NCBI RefSeq assembly: GCF_016595465.1
Contig: NZ_JAENIK010000008.1
Span: 1-64,000, forward strand
DNA length: 64,000 nt
Source of the DNA: Luteolibacter yonseiensis
GTDB taxonomy: Bacteria; Verrucomicrobiota; Verrucomicrobiia; Verrucomicrobiales; Akkermansiaceae
Direction of reading: 5' to 3'
The notes below the pieces were generated by a model. It was not told the DNA's origin and did not search any database. It saw only the letters and a program-made list of their open reading frames with translations. Every line of letters begins with the position of its first letter. Within the stretch, counting starts at the first letter, position 1. This document shows, piece by piece, positions 45,877 to 56,189 of the stretch. The position numbers were made by a program, and so were the translations under genes.

Positions 45877-46031
45877 GCTTTTGGAGACACATGCTCCGGC
45901 GGGCGTCGTTATCAAAAAACAGGACCACCCTCCCCACCCCCATTGCAAAAAAGCTAACCTATCGGCTTGCCAAATCCGCCCGTGCCAGCCTAGTCCCTCA
46001 CCCAACAGCCGCCGGACGGCACATTTTCACC

Positions 46032-48560
46032 ATGGGAAAAACACTCATCATTGCCGAAAAACCGAGCGTCATGACCGACCTCAGCAAGGTCCTCACCAAG
46101 GTCCTCGGTAAGTTCGAAAAGAACGGCTCGGGACGGGATGTTTTTTTCGAAAACGACTCAGCCGTCATCACTTCCGCCGTCGGCCACCTCGTCGAGCTCC
46201 GCATGCCGATGGGACCGAACGGCAAGAAACTCCCATGGAATTTCGGCGTCTTGCCTGCCATTCCGGACAAATTCGAGCTGGATCCCATCCCGGATTCCGA
46301 GGCCCGCCTCAAGCAGGTGCTCAAGCTCGCCAAGCGCAAGGACGTGGATCTCATCGTCAATGCCTGCGACGCCGGCCGCGAGGGTGAGCTGATTTTCCGC
46401 TACATCATGGAAATCGGCAAGATCGACAAGCCCGTCAAACGGCTGTGGATGCAGTCGATGACCAGCGACTCCATCCTCGAGGCATGGAAAAACCTCCGCA
46501 CCGGCGAGCAGATGAAGCCGCTCGCCGACGCCGCGAAGTGCCGCTCCGAGTCCGACTGGCTCGTCGGCCTGAACGCCACCCGCGCGCTCACCTGTTTCAA
46601 TTCCCGCCACGGTGGATTCAACATCACCGCCGCCGGCCGCGTCCAGACGCCGACGCTCGCCATCCTCGCCCAGCGCGAGGCGGAGATCCAGGCGTTCAAG
46701 CCGACCCCGTATTTCGAGGTCCACGGCACCTTCGGCGTCGATTCCGGGGAATACCTCGGCAAATGGATCGACGAGGCGTGGAAGAAGGACGAGACCAAGC
46801 CTCTCGCCAAGGCCGAGCGCATCTGGGACCGCCAGACCGCCGAGGACATCCAGGCGCGTTGCCAGGGCAAGACCGCCAAGGTGACGGAAGAAAAGAAGGC
46901 GGCGACCCAGATTTCCCCACAGCTCTACGATCTCACCACGCTGCAACGCGAAGCCCCCTTTTCCGCGAAGGGCACGCTCCAGCTCGCACAGGCGCTTTAC
47001 GAAAAGCACAAGATGATCACCTACCCGCGGACCGATTCGCGGTATCTGCCGGAGGACTACACCGGCAACGTCCGCGAAACGATGCAGGACATCGGCAACA
47101 GCGACCTGGACGTGGCGAAATACGCGAAAGCCGTGCTCTCCGGCAGCGACGAAAAAGGCCCGCGCCTTCACAAATCCCGCCGTGTCTTCGACAGCAAGAA
47201 GGTCTCGGACCACTTTGCCATCATCCCGACCGGAAAATTCGCCAAGCTCAGCGACGCGGAGCAGAAGCTCTACGACATGATCGTGAAGCGCTTCATCGCC
47301 GTTTTCTATCCTTCCGCCGAGTTCGAGCAGACGACGCGCCTCAGCCGCATCGCACAGGATTGCTTCAAGACGGAAGGCCGCGTGCTGGTGAAACCCGGCT
47401 GGCTGGAGGTCTACGGCCGCCGCCCCGGCGTCGCCGCGGGCAAGGACGAGCTCGTTCCCGTCCGCGAGGGAGAAACCGCCCATGCGGATCCGGTGGAAGT
47501 CCTCGCCGAGGAAACCAAGCCACCCGCCCGCATGACCGAGTCCACCCTCCTTTCCGCAATGGAAGGGGCTGGCAAGCTGATCGATGACGAAGCCCTCCGC
47601 GAGGCCATGGCCGAGCGCGGCCTCGGCACTCCGGCCACCCGCGCGGCCACCATCGAGGGACTCATTTCCCAGAAATACCTCGCCCGCGAAGGCCGCGACC
47701 TCTTCGTCTCCGGCAGCGGCATGCGCCTCATCTCCCTCGTCCGCGAGATGGAGATCGAGGGACTCTACTCACCGAAGCTCACCGGCGACTGGGAGTTCAA
47801 GCTCCGCCAGATGGAGCAGGGCCTGCTCAAGCGCAGCGACTTCATGAAGGAGATCATCTCCTACACCAACGAGATCTGCGCCAAGGCCCGCCACGCAGCG
47901 GATCTGGCGAAGAGCGAGGTCTTCCCCGACCTGCAGGTCCCCTGCCCCATGTGCGGCGCGGCCTCGCTCAAGCAGACCGAGGCCACCTACGAATGCCGCG
48001 AGCCGGAGTGCAAGTTCAAGGCGAAGAAACACATCGCCGGCCGCCTCCTCACCGAGGAAGAGGCCATCCAGCTCTTCACCACCAAACACGTCGGGCCCCT
48101 CACCGGCTTCCGCTCGAAGTTCAACAAACCCTTCGACGCGGCGCTGGAAATGGACGCCAAGTTCAAGATCAACTTCGTCTTCGAAGGCGACGACCGCGAC
48201 GGCCCGCCGGAGCTCACCGAAGAACAATTCATCGGTGAGGCGAAGACCGCGGATGGCCAAAGCTACAAGGTCTACGCCACGGACAAGGCCTACCACGTCC
48301 CCGAGATCGTCACCAAGAAGGACCCCCACGGCATCCGCATCGGCAAGGCCATCCTCCAGTGCGAGATCCCGACCGAGCAGGTCCTCAAGCTCATCTCCAC
48401 CGGCAAGACCGACGTCCTCAAGGGCTTCGTCTCGAACCGCACCAAACGCAAGTTCGACGCCCACCTCACCTTCGACCCCAAAGACGGAAAGATCGGCTTC
48501 GATTTCCCGCCAAGGCCCGTGAAGAAGGTGGCCGCGAAGAAGGTGGCGAAGGAGGCTTGA
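46032..48560 (+). CDS. topB: DNA topoisomerase III-type enzyme
   Basis: Type IA topoisomerase of 842 residues. I chose ATG 46032 ([21 protein letters not shown]), where the Toprim domain begins; the frame upstream is open but shadows the terminator. Toprim acidic residues appear in [17 protein letters not shown]. The catalytic tyrosine is Tyr331 in [18 protein letters not shown]-terminal zinc-ribbon-like segment ([23 protein letters not shown]) and repeated topo-C-like domains follow, with a Lys/Ala-rich basic tail ([12 protein letters not shown]). It is monocistronic. Confidence 0.94.
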   Translation: MGKTLIIAEKPSVMTDLSKVLTKVLGKFEKNGSGRDVFFENDSAVITSAVGHLVELRMPMGPNGKKLPWNFGVLPAIPDKFELDPIPDSEARLKQVLKLAKRKDVDLIVNACDAGREGELIFRYIMEIGKIDKPVKRLWMQSMTSDSILEAWKNLRTGEQMKPLADAAKCRSESDWLVGLNATRALTCFNSRHGGFNITAAGRVQTPTLAILAQREAEIQAFKPTPYFEVHGTFGVDSGEYLGKWIDEAWKKDETKPLAKAERIWDRQTAEDIQARCQGKTAKVTEEKKAATQISPQLYDLTTLQREAPFSAKGTLQLAQALYEKHKMITYPRTDSRYLPEDYTGNVRETMQDIGNSDLDVAKYAKAVLSGSDEKGPRLHKSRRVFDSKKVSDHFAIIPTGKFAKLSDAEQKLYDMIVKRFIAVFYPSAEFEQTTRLSRIAQDCFKTEGRVLVKPGWLEVYGRRPGVAAGKDELVPVREGETAHADPVEVLAEETKPPARMTESTLLSAMEGAGKLIDDEALREAMAERGLGTPATRAATIEGLISQKYLAREGRDLFVSGSGMRLISLVREMEIEGLYSPKLTGDWEFKLRQMEQGLLKRSDFMKEIISYTNEICAKARHAADLAKSEVFPDLQVPCPMCGAASLKQTEATYECREPECKFKAKKHIAGRLLTEEEAIQLFTTKHVGPLTGFRSKFNKPFDAALEMDAKFKINFVFEGDDRDGPPELTEEQFIGEAKTADGQSYKVYATDKAYHVPEIVTKKDPHGIRIGKAILQCEIPTEQVLKLISTGKTDVLKGFVSNRTKRKFDAHLTFDPKDGKIGFDFPPRPVKKVAAKKVAKEA

Positions 48561-48563
48561 GGA

Positions 48564-48584
48564 GGGTGGGACTACGGCCCACCC
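48564..48584. repeat. Palindrome GGGTGGG / CCCACCC after topB
   Basis: A perfect 7-base stem with loop ACTACGG starts three bases after the topB stop. The core GTGGGACTACGGCCCAC looks like a dispersed intergenic repeat; no T-run follows. Confidence 0.45.
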
Positions 48585-48680
48585 ATTTGCCCTGCTTCGC
48601 CATCAAGGAGAGGCGATCTCCGGATCGCTCTAACCAATGAGTAATCTTGCCATCTTTTAGACGGCTTGCTTCATTCCGGC

Positions 48681-51119
48681 ATGTCTGGAGTTCCTTCCCC
48701 TGGTGATGCCAAGCGCTTTCGTATCGCTTTCTCATTTGCCGGAGAGAAACGGGATTTCGTCAAACAGGTTGCGGACCTACTCTCTTCCCGCTTCACCAAG
48801 GCGAAGATCCTTTATGACAAATATCACGAGGCCGAGTTCGCAAGAAATGACTTAAGCATCTACCTGCCGAATCTTTACAACCGCGATTCTGATCTCATCG
48901 TCGTGGTATTCTGCCCAGACTACGATACGAAAGAATGGACGGGTTTGGAGTGGCTGGCGATTCACGATCTCCTACAACAACGACGTCGCGAGGAAGTTCT
49001 GCTCTCTCGGTTCTCTCGCGCTCAAGTCGACGGCTTGTTCCGTGGAGCCGGATTCATCGAACTTGATGACAAAAGTCCAGAGCAAACCGCCAAACTGATT
49101 CTCGAACGCCTCGCTCTCAACGAAGGAAAGCCCAAAGAGCACTATACAAAATCCACATCCGCCGCCCCCATACTAAAAACATCCATCCCCCACAATCTCC
49201 CTTCTCTTCAACCCTTCTTCGGTCGTGAGGACGAGTTGAAAAAAATCGCCGATGCTCTCGATCCCGATACCCGCACTTATGGTGCGCTCATTGATGGACC
49301 AGGCGGGATGGGCAAGACATCCCTCGCCGTTCGCGCCGCTCATAATGTCTCGCCGGATGTATTTAAAAGGATCATCTTCATCTCCCTGAAAACCCGCGAA
49401 CTCGACGACGATGGCGTGCGCGACCTCAGCGGATTCATCCTCTCCGGCCTCGTCGAACTTCTCAACGAACTCGCCCGTGAACTCAATCGCGATGAAATCC
49501 TCAAACTCCCCGAAGACCAACGCCCGCGACTGCTGCTTGACGCCTTGCGCGGCACGCAAACCCTCCTCGTCCTCGACAACCTTGAAAGCCTGACCAAGAG
49601 CGAGCGGGACACTCTTTTCACTTTCGTCAAAAAACTCCCAACCGGCTGCAAGGCGATCCTCACCAGTCGTGGCCGTATCGGCTCCGGTGCGGAGGAACTG
49701 ATCCTTGAAAAACTCAGCGAGAACGCAGCCCTTGAAACCCTCGCCGAACTCGCCACCCGCAACCCGCTTCTTGCGCAAACCGGCGAAGCCGAGCGTCTCG
49801 TCCTCTACCGCGAGACCGCGGGCAAACCTCTCCTCCTCCGCTGGACCGCAGGCCAACTCGGACGCGGCCACTGCCTCACCTTCACCGATGCGTTACATTT
49901 CATCCGCTCCTGCCCGGAAGGAAATGACCCGCTCGAATTCATCTTCGGCGATCTCGTCGAGGACTTCGACGACGACGAAACAAAAGCCCTCTGTGCCCTT
50001 ACCTACTTCACGCTTCCGGTCAAAGTAGAGCACGTCTCCGCTATCGCCGGGCTGCCGGAAACGAAAATCGACCGCGCGCTGCGCAAGCTCACCGTCCGCT
50101 CCCTCGCAGTCCCCACCGATGAGCTAAGCACCTTCGCCCTCGTGCCCATGGTCGCGGACTTCCTGCGGAAGAAAAAACCCGAGGCAGTGGCGGAAACCGG
50201 CGACCGTTTGGAAAAGCACGCCTATGCGTTAATCGTAGAAAACGGCTCCTATGACCATAACCGCTTTCCCATCCTCGAAGCAGGTTGGCCCATCATTGCC
50301 CCCGCCTTGCCTCTCTTCTTCGCTGGCGATAACACGCGCATCCTGACTGTCGGCATTGCACTTCGAAACTTTTTATATTTTCAGAACCGCTGGGATGAAT
50401 GGTTGGCTATATGCGAAAAAGGCGAAACCAAGGCAATGGCCGGCGGCGATCACGCCAAGGCGGGCTGGTGTGCCTATTTTATAGGCTATGTGCATCATAA
50501 GCGTCAACAAACCAATGCCGTGCTCACCTGCGCCGACCGCGCGAACGCGCACTGGGTGCGGGCGAAGGCAGGTGCCCGAGAGTTCGCATTCGCCAAATAT
50601 TTGCATGGCCTACACTATGACTTGAAACAGGACTACGCTGCCGCCATCACCGCCTACTACGATGCTGTTGAACTGTGGCGTGGTCTGGCACCCAAAAGTG
50701 TAGATGTGGCCCTGGGACTAAACGCTCTCGCCGATGCTGAGAAAGACTTCGGCGACCTGGCGGCGGCAGAGGGACATTATCGCGAGGCGCTGTGCGTAGC
50801 GTTGGGCGTCGGCGCAGCGCCGAACGTGGCGATCATCACTGGCAATCTGGCAACGTTGCACCTAAGCCGGGAAGATTGGCCGACAGCCGAAACCCTTGCG
50901 CGCAAGTCCCTATCTCTATCTGAAACCGTCAACCGCCACGAATTGATCGCGCGCGATAACCGCGTGCTCGCCCACGCCCTCCTTCGACAGGGTAAGGCCG
51001 CCGATGCTCTGCCCCACGCCCGGCGTGCGAAGGAAATCTACACCCGCCTTGGATCGCCCGATCTCAGCGCCGCCCAAACCACCCTCGCGGAGTGTGAGGT
51101 TAGTTTGGCGGCCGAGTAG
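48681..51119 (+). CDS. TIR-STAND-TPR protein, probable antiphage or signalling NTPase
   Basis: The 812-residue protein starts at ATG 48681; TTG 48666 is possible. Residues 12-135 form a TIR-like domain (RIAFSFAGEKRDFVKQVADLL); Glu90 in WTGLEWLAIHDLL is a candidate catalytic glutamate. An NB-ARC/STAND ATPase follows: FFGRED near 180, Walker A GPGGMGKT at 206-213, Walker B LLVLDNLE with Asp299. Winged-helix-like and tetratricopeptide-like helical repeats run to the C-terminus (ALAHALLRQGKAADALPHARR). TIR-STAND proteins are known antiphage sensors that degrade NAD or make cyclic nucleotides on activation. AT content is higher than in the neighbours, suggesting transfer. It is a single gene. Confidence 0.85.
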   Translation: MSGVPSPGDAKRFRIAFSFAGEKRDFVKQVADLLSSRFTKAKILYDKYHEAEFARNDLSIYLPNLYNRDSDLIVVVFCPDYDTKEWTGLEWLAIHDLLQQRRREEVLLSRFSRAQVDGLFRGAGFIELDDKSPEQTAKLILERLALNEGKPKEHYTKSTSAAPILKTSIPHNLPSLQPFFGREDELKKIADALDPDTRTYGALIDGPGGMGKTSLAVRAAHNVSPDVFKRIIFISLKTRELDDDGVRDLSGFILSGLVELLNELARELNRDEILKLPEDQRPRLLLDALRGTQTLLVLDNLESLTKSERDTLFTFVKKLPTGCKAILTSRGRIGSGAEELILEKLSENAALETLAELATRNPLLAQTGEAERLVLYRETAGKPLLLRWTAGQLGRGHCLTFTDALHFIRSCPEGNDPLEFIFGDLVEDFDDDETKALCALTYFTLPVKVEHVSAIAGLPETKIDRALRKLTVRSLAVPTDELSTFALVPMVADFLRKKKPEAVAETGDRLEKHAYALIVENGSYDHNRFPILEAGWPIIAPALPLFFAGDNTRILTVGIALRNFLYFQNRWDEWLAICEKGETKAMAGGDHAKAGWCAYFIGYVHHKRQQTNAVLTCADRANAHWVRAKAGAREFAFAKYLHGLHYDLKQDYAAAITAYYDAVELWRGLAPKSVDVALGLNALADAEKDFGDLAAAEGHYREALCVALGVGAAPNVAIITGNLATLHLSREDWPTAETLARKSLSLSETVNRHELIARDNRVLAHALLRQGKAADALPHARRAKEIYTRLGSPDLSAAQTTLAECEVSLAAE

Positions 51120-51267
51120 TTTTTACAGATCACACAGTCGGAGGCGCAGGTGACGTGCCGCCAGACATAGCGGCTTCTTTCGGTTTCGGATCGTAAGTCG
51201 TCGGAATCGTCCTGCGCATCATGTTACCTTCCGACGCTCCTCCGGAGAAAACGCGTATGGTGTTGGC

Positions 51268-51669
51268 TTACCAAGCTTCGTTGGTGTCTTCCTGTTCAAC
51301 GGCGAGGGTTCCGAGGTTGTCCGCGACTTTTCTCCAGTTCGCGCGGACACCCGAGTAGGTGGCTCTCAGAGACTCGTTCGCGAATTTCCGCAAGGCCGAA
51401 AAGGTGGCTATTGGACAGAGCGCAGCGCCTACACCGCTTTCGATAAACCGGAGCACCAGGCGAATCACCCACGATGATGAACATCCAAGTTGTGGCACGC
51501 CAAAGGCATGAATAAAAACCAGAATCTCTGCGGCACTGCGCCTCCGCGCGAACAACTCTTGAACAACTCGCAAAGGGATCGCGAGAAATCCGTGAGTGGC
51601 TGAGGTAATTTCATGCCCGGAGACAGTCTGGATGATTGCCCCGTCCTCAATCGCGAGAGACGTGGTCAA
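51268..51669 (-). CDS. Doubtful open frame, hypothetical protein
   Basis: A 133-codon open frame with a TTG start and no early ATG. The product (ending NLGTLAVEQEDTNEAW) has a helical, mildly hydrophobic middle but no recognisable motif. Codon use is not clearly like its neighbours. It may be a decayed gene, part of the island carrying the TIR gene, or chance. Confidence 0.22.
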   Translation of the reverse strand: MTTSLAIEDGAIIQTVSGHEITSATHGFLAIPLRVVQELFARRRSAAEILVFIHAFGVPQLGCSSSWVIRLVLRFIESGVGAALCPIATFSALRKFANESLRATYSGVRANWRKVADNLGTLAVEQEDTNEAW

Positions 51670-51694
51670 AAACCTTCGCGGAATGAATTCCGCG
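51667..51694 (-). terminator. Probable terminator of the DUF1501 gene
   Basis: On the minus strand CGCGGAAT / ATTCCGCG with a 2-base loop is followed by AAGG and TTTTT, 10 bases after the DUF1501 stop. Confidence 0.6.
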
Positions 51695-51703
51695 CTCCAG
51701 TTT

Positions 51704-53176
51704 TCAGCCTAGGAATCCCAGTGGGGGATTGCTGCTGTTGGCCGCATAAAAGTTTCCGATGTTCGGCAGGATGAGCGGCAGGCTGGATTGCGGGACGCCG
51801 AGCCAGAGCGCTAGTTCGGCGAAGTATTGGTCGCAGCTGGTGGTGGGGATGAGCCGGCCGCGGCCGGTGTCGAGCGGGTTGGTTTCCGGGCCGGTCTCGG
51901 GATTGAGGGCGAGGCTGGGGTAGCTGCCGTAGATTTTCCTGCCGACGACGCTGCCACCCATGACGAAGTGGTTTCCGCCCCATGCGTGGTCGGAGCCTTG
52001 GTCGTTGCTGGTGAGGGTGCGGCCGAAATCGGAACCGGTGAAGAGCGTGATCTGGTTCTCCACCCCGAGCGCGACAAGCTGGGCCCAGAACGCGTCGATG
52101 GCGTCATCGACCTCTTCCAACATCCCGAGCTGGAGCGCGCGCGTGTCGCTGTGGTGGTCCCACCCTCCACGGTTCACGAAGAAGGTCTGGCGCACGGCAC
52201 CGAGGGCGCTACGGCCCATGATGGCCTTGCACACCTGCCGGAGCTGGCGGCCGAGCGAGGTGTTCGGGAAAATGACATTTCCCGGCAGATCGCCGGAGGT
52301 CGCTTCGTGGTAGAGCGCGTAGGCTTCCTGTGCGGTACGGCGCTTCTCCTGATAAGTCTGCTGGAGCAGGTTGCTGTAATTCCTCGCGAGCATCCCATCA
52401 ACCGCCGCGCTGGCGGCATTGGTGAATCCCTTGTCCACGAGGTAGTTCTCCGCATAGCCTTCGAGCGCCACCGCACCGCCTTCGGGTTCGTTGTTGTTTC
52501 CCGGATCGACGGCGTATTCGGCACCGGTGACGCCGCTTTGGAAGACGTTGCTGCCGTCCATCGAGATGTTCATGGAGACGGCCTGGTTCGGATTGATGTC
52601 CTTGATGAGGTCCATCATTTTTCCCGCCCAGCCGATGCCGGAGCGGCTGTGGGGCACGCTGGTCTGCCATTGCTCGATCTGGTCGGAGTGGGAATAAAGT
52701 CCGAGCGGAAGATGCTTGGACGCGGCGATGACCTGGCCGCGGTTCGCCACCGGTTCGATGAGCGTGCCGACGTTCGCGATGAACGCCGCGTCACCCGCCT
52801 CGAACCGTGCCGCGAGCTTCGGCATGGAAGGGTGCACGCCGAAGGTCCGTCCGGGCGTGTTCAGCGGATGGATCTCATGCAGGTGGTCATCATCCTCCTC
52901 CGGGTCCTTGCTCAGGGCGAGGTTGCCACGGCTGTCCGCGTATTCCTGATAGGAGTCCGCGTGGGTGGACGAGGGGCCGCTGAAGGGTGCGAGCATGTTG
53001 AAGCTGTCATTCCCTCCGCTCAGGAAAAGACAGACGATCGCCCGATACTCCCCGGCGACCGGCGGCGCGGCATTGGCGATGGAACCCGCGAGCCGGAGAT
53101 TGATGAGCGTGTTCAGCAAGGGAATCGAGCTGACAGCGGCGCAACTGGTGGAACCGAGAAATGAACGGCGTTTCAT
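51704..53176 (-). CDS. DUF1501 domain protein, Tat-exported
   Basis: The 490-residue protein starts at ATG 53176 with a twin-arginine leader, MKRRSFLGSTSC. The body has DUF1501 hallmarks: IVCLFLSGGNDSFNMLAPF, then LFTGSDFGRTLTSNDQGSDHAWGG, similar to the active region of the alkaline-phosphatase/sulfatase superfamily. Members are common in Planctomycetes and Verrucomicrobia, nearly always next to a DUF1800 gene, as here. The biochemical role is unknown; export by Tat is inferred from the leader. Confidence 0.92.
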   Translation of the reverse strand: MKRRSFLGSTSCAAVSSIPLLNTLINLRLAGSIANAAPPVAGEYRAIVCLFLSGGNDSFNMLAPFSGPSSTHADSYQEYADSRGNLALSKDPEEDDDHLHEIHPLNTPGRTFGVHPSMPKLAARFEAGDAAFIANVGTLIEPVANRGQVIAASKHLPLGLYSHSDQIEQWQTSVPHSRSGIGWAGKMMDLIKDINPNQAVSMNISMDGSNVFQSGVTGAEYAVDPGNNNEPEGGAVALEGYAENYLVDKGFTNAASAAVDGMLARNYSNLLQQTYQEKRRTAQEAYALYHEATSGDLPGNVIFPNTSLGRQLRQVCKAIMGRSALGAVRQTFFVNRGGWDHHSDTRALQLGMLEEVDDAIDAFWAQLVALGVENQITLFTGSDFGRTLTSNDQGSDHAWGGNHFVMGGSVVGRKIYGSYPSLALNPETGPETNPLDTGRGRLIPTTSCDQYFAELALWLGVPQSSLPLILPNIGNFYAANSSNPPLGFLG

Positions 53177-53238
53177 GAGGCGGAGACGGGTTGGGGAAAT
53201 GAACTTGAGGAAAACCGGCTTTCGGTTAAGTTTGCGAC

Positions 53239-53454
53239 GTGATCGCTGAGAAAACCGCAACTCCGGTGGAAGCTCTTCAGGAGAGAATCCTGAAGCTGGA
53301 ACAGGATCTCGCACGTGTGCAGGCGGAATTCCAGGACGTGAAGAATGATCTGGCGGAGGTTCTTCCCGTCATCCGACGAAAAGCTGCTTTTAGAAAAGCG
53401 GCAGATGAGGTATTCACTGAATACTCTGATCTTCTCCAACGTCTGGCTGATTAA
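53239..53454 (+). CDS. Small coiled-coil protein between the DUF1501 and DUF1800 genes
   Basis: The 71-residue frame starts with GTG. The product is a clean heptad repeat (VEALQERILKLEQDLARVQAEF) followed by a basic helix (RRKAAFRKAADEVFTEYSDLL). It runs opposite to the two large genes, diverging from DUF1501 with 62 bases between starts. A minus-strand frame over the same bases is Ser/Cys-rich and looks like the shadow. Family not recognised. Confidence 0.5.
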   Translation: MIAEKTATPVEALQERILKLEQDLARVQAEFQDVKNDLAEVLPVIRRKAAFRKAADEVFTEYSDLLQRLAD

Positions 53455-53522
53455 CTTTGGCGACGACCGCGCCGCTTGATATAGCCCGCCGCGCTTTTCA
53501 GAGAAATTTTCCACTAGAGCAT

Positions 53523-56117
53523 TCATTTCTGTACAGAGAACTCGGGACTCGAAACAATCAGATAGATGGCGAGCTTCAGCCGGTTTCTCGGCCAGTCCCA
53601 ACCGCTTCCCGGCCCGATGCGGTTCAGGGCCTCGCGGATGATTTGGAAACTATCGGGAGAAAGAGTGCCGCCAGTCAGAACGAGATCGAGGCGGCGGATG
53701 AGGGCATCCGGATCAAGCGGCTCCACATCAGGTTCCGGATCGTCCACGGCCTCCGCAGGGACGTTCAGGAGCATTTCCTGATCGATGTTCAACCTCACGT
53801 TCTTCGACGCGCTCGCACCCCACCGGTGCAGGCCGTCCAGGATTCGCCAGAAGTAGTTGGGCGCGGTGGTGCCGGAAGAGGCGTTCACGATCTGCAGTTC
53901 CGGCGAAACCAGCCCGGCCTGCGCGAGCAATCCCGGCGGTGAATAGCCGGGCAGATAGAAATTGAAGACACTCGGCGACTTCATGGGCTCCTGCACGTGG
54001 TCCAGCGAGAAGGCATCCAGATAATACCAGCCGTCCGGCGAAGACGCGTTGAACGCGCGGGCGACATTCACCGTGCGGAGGAACGGCTCGCGGAGCTTTC
54101 CGTAGGTGGGATCGTCCATCCTCGCGGGGTCGCGGGCCTCCGGGTCCATCAGGATGGCCTTCACCGTCCGCCCCATGTCACCCCGTGGCGCGGCATTGAA
54201 TGCGGCGGTCACCCGTGAAATGTAGGCGGGCGACGGGTTGGAGGTCACCAACCGCTGGATGAGCTGGCGTCCGATGAAGGGTCCGACGTTCGGATGATTG
54301 AAAAGATTGTCCATCAGCGCGTCCACATCTGCCGCGGTCGCCTGGCCATCGTCCGCCACCCGCTGCGGAGTGGTGACACCCAGCAGAAGCGTCTTCGGCG
54401 CGAGATCATGATGTTCGTCGAAGCCCTTCATCAAGGAGGTGAAGTCACCTTCGTATTCGCCGAAATTGTCATTATCGGTGCCGTTGTTTTTCCTGCCGAA
54501 ACTCAATCCGGTGAAAACCCGCGCGAGTTCGGTGATGGTGGCGTTGTTATAGGTCGGGACCGGCTGGCCGTTGGTGTCGAGCTGGCGGGACCCGTCGGGA
54601 TTGAGCATCCACAGGCCGATGCTGAAAAGCTGCATCACCTCGCGGGCATAATTCTCGTCCGGAAACGTGTGGGCCTCGGGATCGGCCTTCTTGTTTCCCA
54701 TATGGCTCAGATAGATGCCCATGCAGGGGTGCAGGGAGACATCATGCAGGAGATTCCTATAATTGCCGAAACTGTGATCCAGCAGCGTATCATAGAAATC
54801 CGCCATGCCCTCGGCCTGCACGCCGATGCGTTCCATGCGGTCCGAGATTACGAATATCTGGCTCAACGCGAAGCCCACGCGCTGCCGCAGGGGATCGGCA
54901 AGCTGGGTGGTGGTGGAATCCGGACGGAGTTTCGGCAACCCCATCGCCCGACCCCACCAGGCGTTTTGCTTCCGGTCATTGTAGATCTCGGGATCAATGT
55001 CCGTTTCCTCATTGATATATGCCTGCTGCTGTTCCGTCTGCCACCGGACCATCGGCACAAGATGCCCCACGGGTCGCGTGAGCTGTTCGTCGATCCAGCC
55101 GCTGATGCCCGTGGCCATGACTTCCTCGACATTTTCCGGGATATGATCCGCGTCGTCCGCCGCATCCTGATCCGGCCCGAACGCCGCCTGGATGAGGAAC
55201 CTGGCAGCCTCCTTGGCGTAGGGGCCGCCGCCCTCGGGTTGGTTCAGGATGGAGACCGTCGCCGCATTGGCGGATCCCACGGTATAGGCGGCACCGGGAT
55301 TGACAGTGAGCGTCACGGTTTCGATTGGTTCCGCGTCCAGCGCATCTGGCAGGGGCTTGATTTCAACAAAGGCCTCACGCTGCCCCGCCGCGAAATCCAC
55401 CGAGGTGCCGGCTATGGATTTCTGATAATCCACATCCCCCACCGCCGTGCCGCCCAAGGTGAAATCCACCTTCAATGGCCTCAAACCATCCGCACGGCGC
55501 AGCACGAATACCGCGGGGTCCGGCCAGCGCTCGCTGCAACCGTCGTCATAGACCGAGACACTGACGGTGCTGGTGGCGGAAAGCCCGGCGACGACACGCT
55601 CCGCATCCGTCCCGGGATGACGATCCGTGTGTTCGCGGAACGGGTCGAACCCCAGTGCGAATTCCTCCCAATCGCTCACCAAATCCCCATCGGAATCCAC
55701 ATCCGAAATCGCCATGCGGAAAAATCCACTCCCATCCGCCGGCGGCAGTTGGAAATGCATTTCCCCGCCGGTTCCTGCCGCCACGTCGCCCGTCGGGGCA
55801 AAGGACGTCAGACTGTCCGAGGCGAGCAGGACATAATGCTTTCCCTTCAATCCTTGCCACGAAACCGTCGGCAGGCCCGCGACCAGGGCCATTTCCATAT
55901 CCGGATGGGAAGCGGCGGACCTGGGATCAGTGCCCGCACCGCTCTCGGCGGCGTTGCTCCATCCGTCCGCATCGAAATCCCCGGCGGCGGGCAACCCGGA
56001 GAACTGGAACAACATTTCCCAGACATCGCTCTGCCCGTTGCTGTTTTCGTCCACCGCTCCGGCGACGGGAGCGGCGGCCAGCAACACGACGACAATCCTG
56101 CCAACGATCCCTTTCAT
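53523..56117 (-). CDS. DUF1800 domain protein with Calx-beta-like domain
   Basis: The 864-residue secreted protein starts at ATG 56117 (MKGIVGRIVVVLLAAAPVAGA). Calcium-type repeats follow (DENSNGQSDVWEMLF, DADGWSNAAESGAGTDP). A Calx-beta-like domain lies at about 200-305 (VDFTLGGTAVGDVDYQ, FVEIKPLPDALDAEPIETV). The DUF1800 domain covers most of the rest: AARFLIQAAFGP, NYARE with MQLFSIGLW, IGRQLIQRLVTSNPSPAYI, and ends YLIVSSPEFSVQK. It is upstream of DUF1501 on the same strand, with the small antisense frame in the 346-base gap. Confidence 0.9.
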   Translation of the reverse strand: MKGIVGRIVVVLLAAAPVAGAVDENSNGQSDVWEMLFQFSGLPAAGDFDADGWSNAAESGAGTDPRSAASHPDMEMALVAGLPTVSWQGLKGKHYVLLASDSLTSFAPTGDVAAGTGGEMHFQLPPADGSGFFRMAISDVDSDGDLVSDWEEFALGFDPFREHTDRHPGTDAERVVAGLSATSTVSVSVYDDGCSERWPDPAVFVLRRADGLRPLKVDFTLGGTAVGDVDYQKSIAGTSVDFAAGQREAFVEIKPLPDALDAEPIETVTLTVNPGAAYTVGSANAATVSILNQPEGGGPYAKEAARFLIQAAFGPDQDAADDADHIPENVEEVMATGISGWIDEQLTRPVGHLVPMVRWQTEQQQAYINEETDIDPEIYNDRKQNAWWGRAMGLPKLRPDSTTTQLADPLRQRVGFALSQIFVISDRMERIGVQAEGMADFYDTLLDHSFGNYRNLLHDVSLHPCMGIYLSHMGNKKADPEAHTFPDENYAREVMQLFSIGLWMLNPDGSRQLDTNGQPVPTYNNATITELARVFTGLSFGRKNNGTDNDNFGEYEGDFTSLMKGFDEHHDLAPKTLLLGVTTPQRVADDGQATAADVDALMDNLFNHPNVGPFIGRQLIQRLVTSNPSPAYISRVTAAFNAAPRGDMGRTVKAILMDPEARDPARMDDPTYGKLREPFLRTVNVARAFNASSPDGWYYLDAFSLDHVQEPMKSPSVFNFYLPGYSPPGLLAQAGLVSPELQIVNASSGTTAPNYFWRILDGLHRWGASASKNVRLNIDQEMLLNVPAEAVDDPEPDVEPLDPDALIRRLDLVLTGGTLSPDSFQIIREALNRIGPGSGWDWPRNRLKLAIYLIVSSPEFSVQK

Positions 56118-56189
56118 CAGGATCGCATCCTGCACAAGAGGCCCGTTCCTCACAAGGATCGTTTTCCCCACCCGCCGCGACCTCGGACC

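Larger units (their letters stand above)
51120..51703. other. Region after the TIR gene with one doubtful frame
   Basis: This 584-base stretch lies between the TIR-STAND gene and the DUF1501 gene. It has the less GC-rich texture of the TIR gene, a doubtful minus-strand frame (51268-51669), and a terminator at its right end. No transposase or integrase remnant was recognised. Confidence 0.5.
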
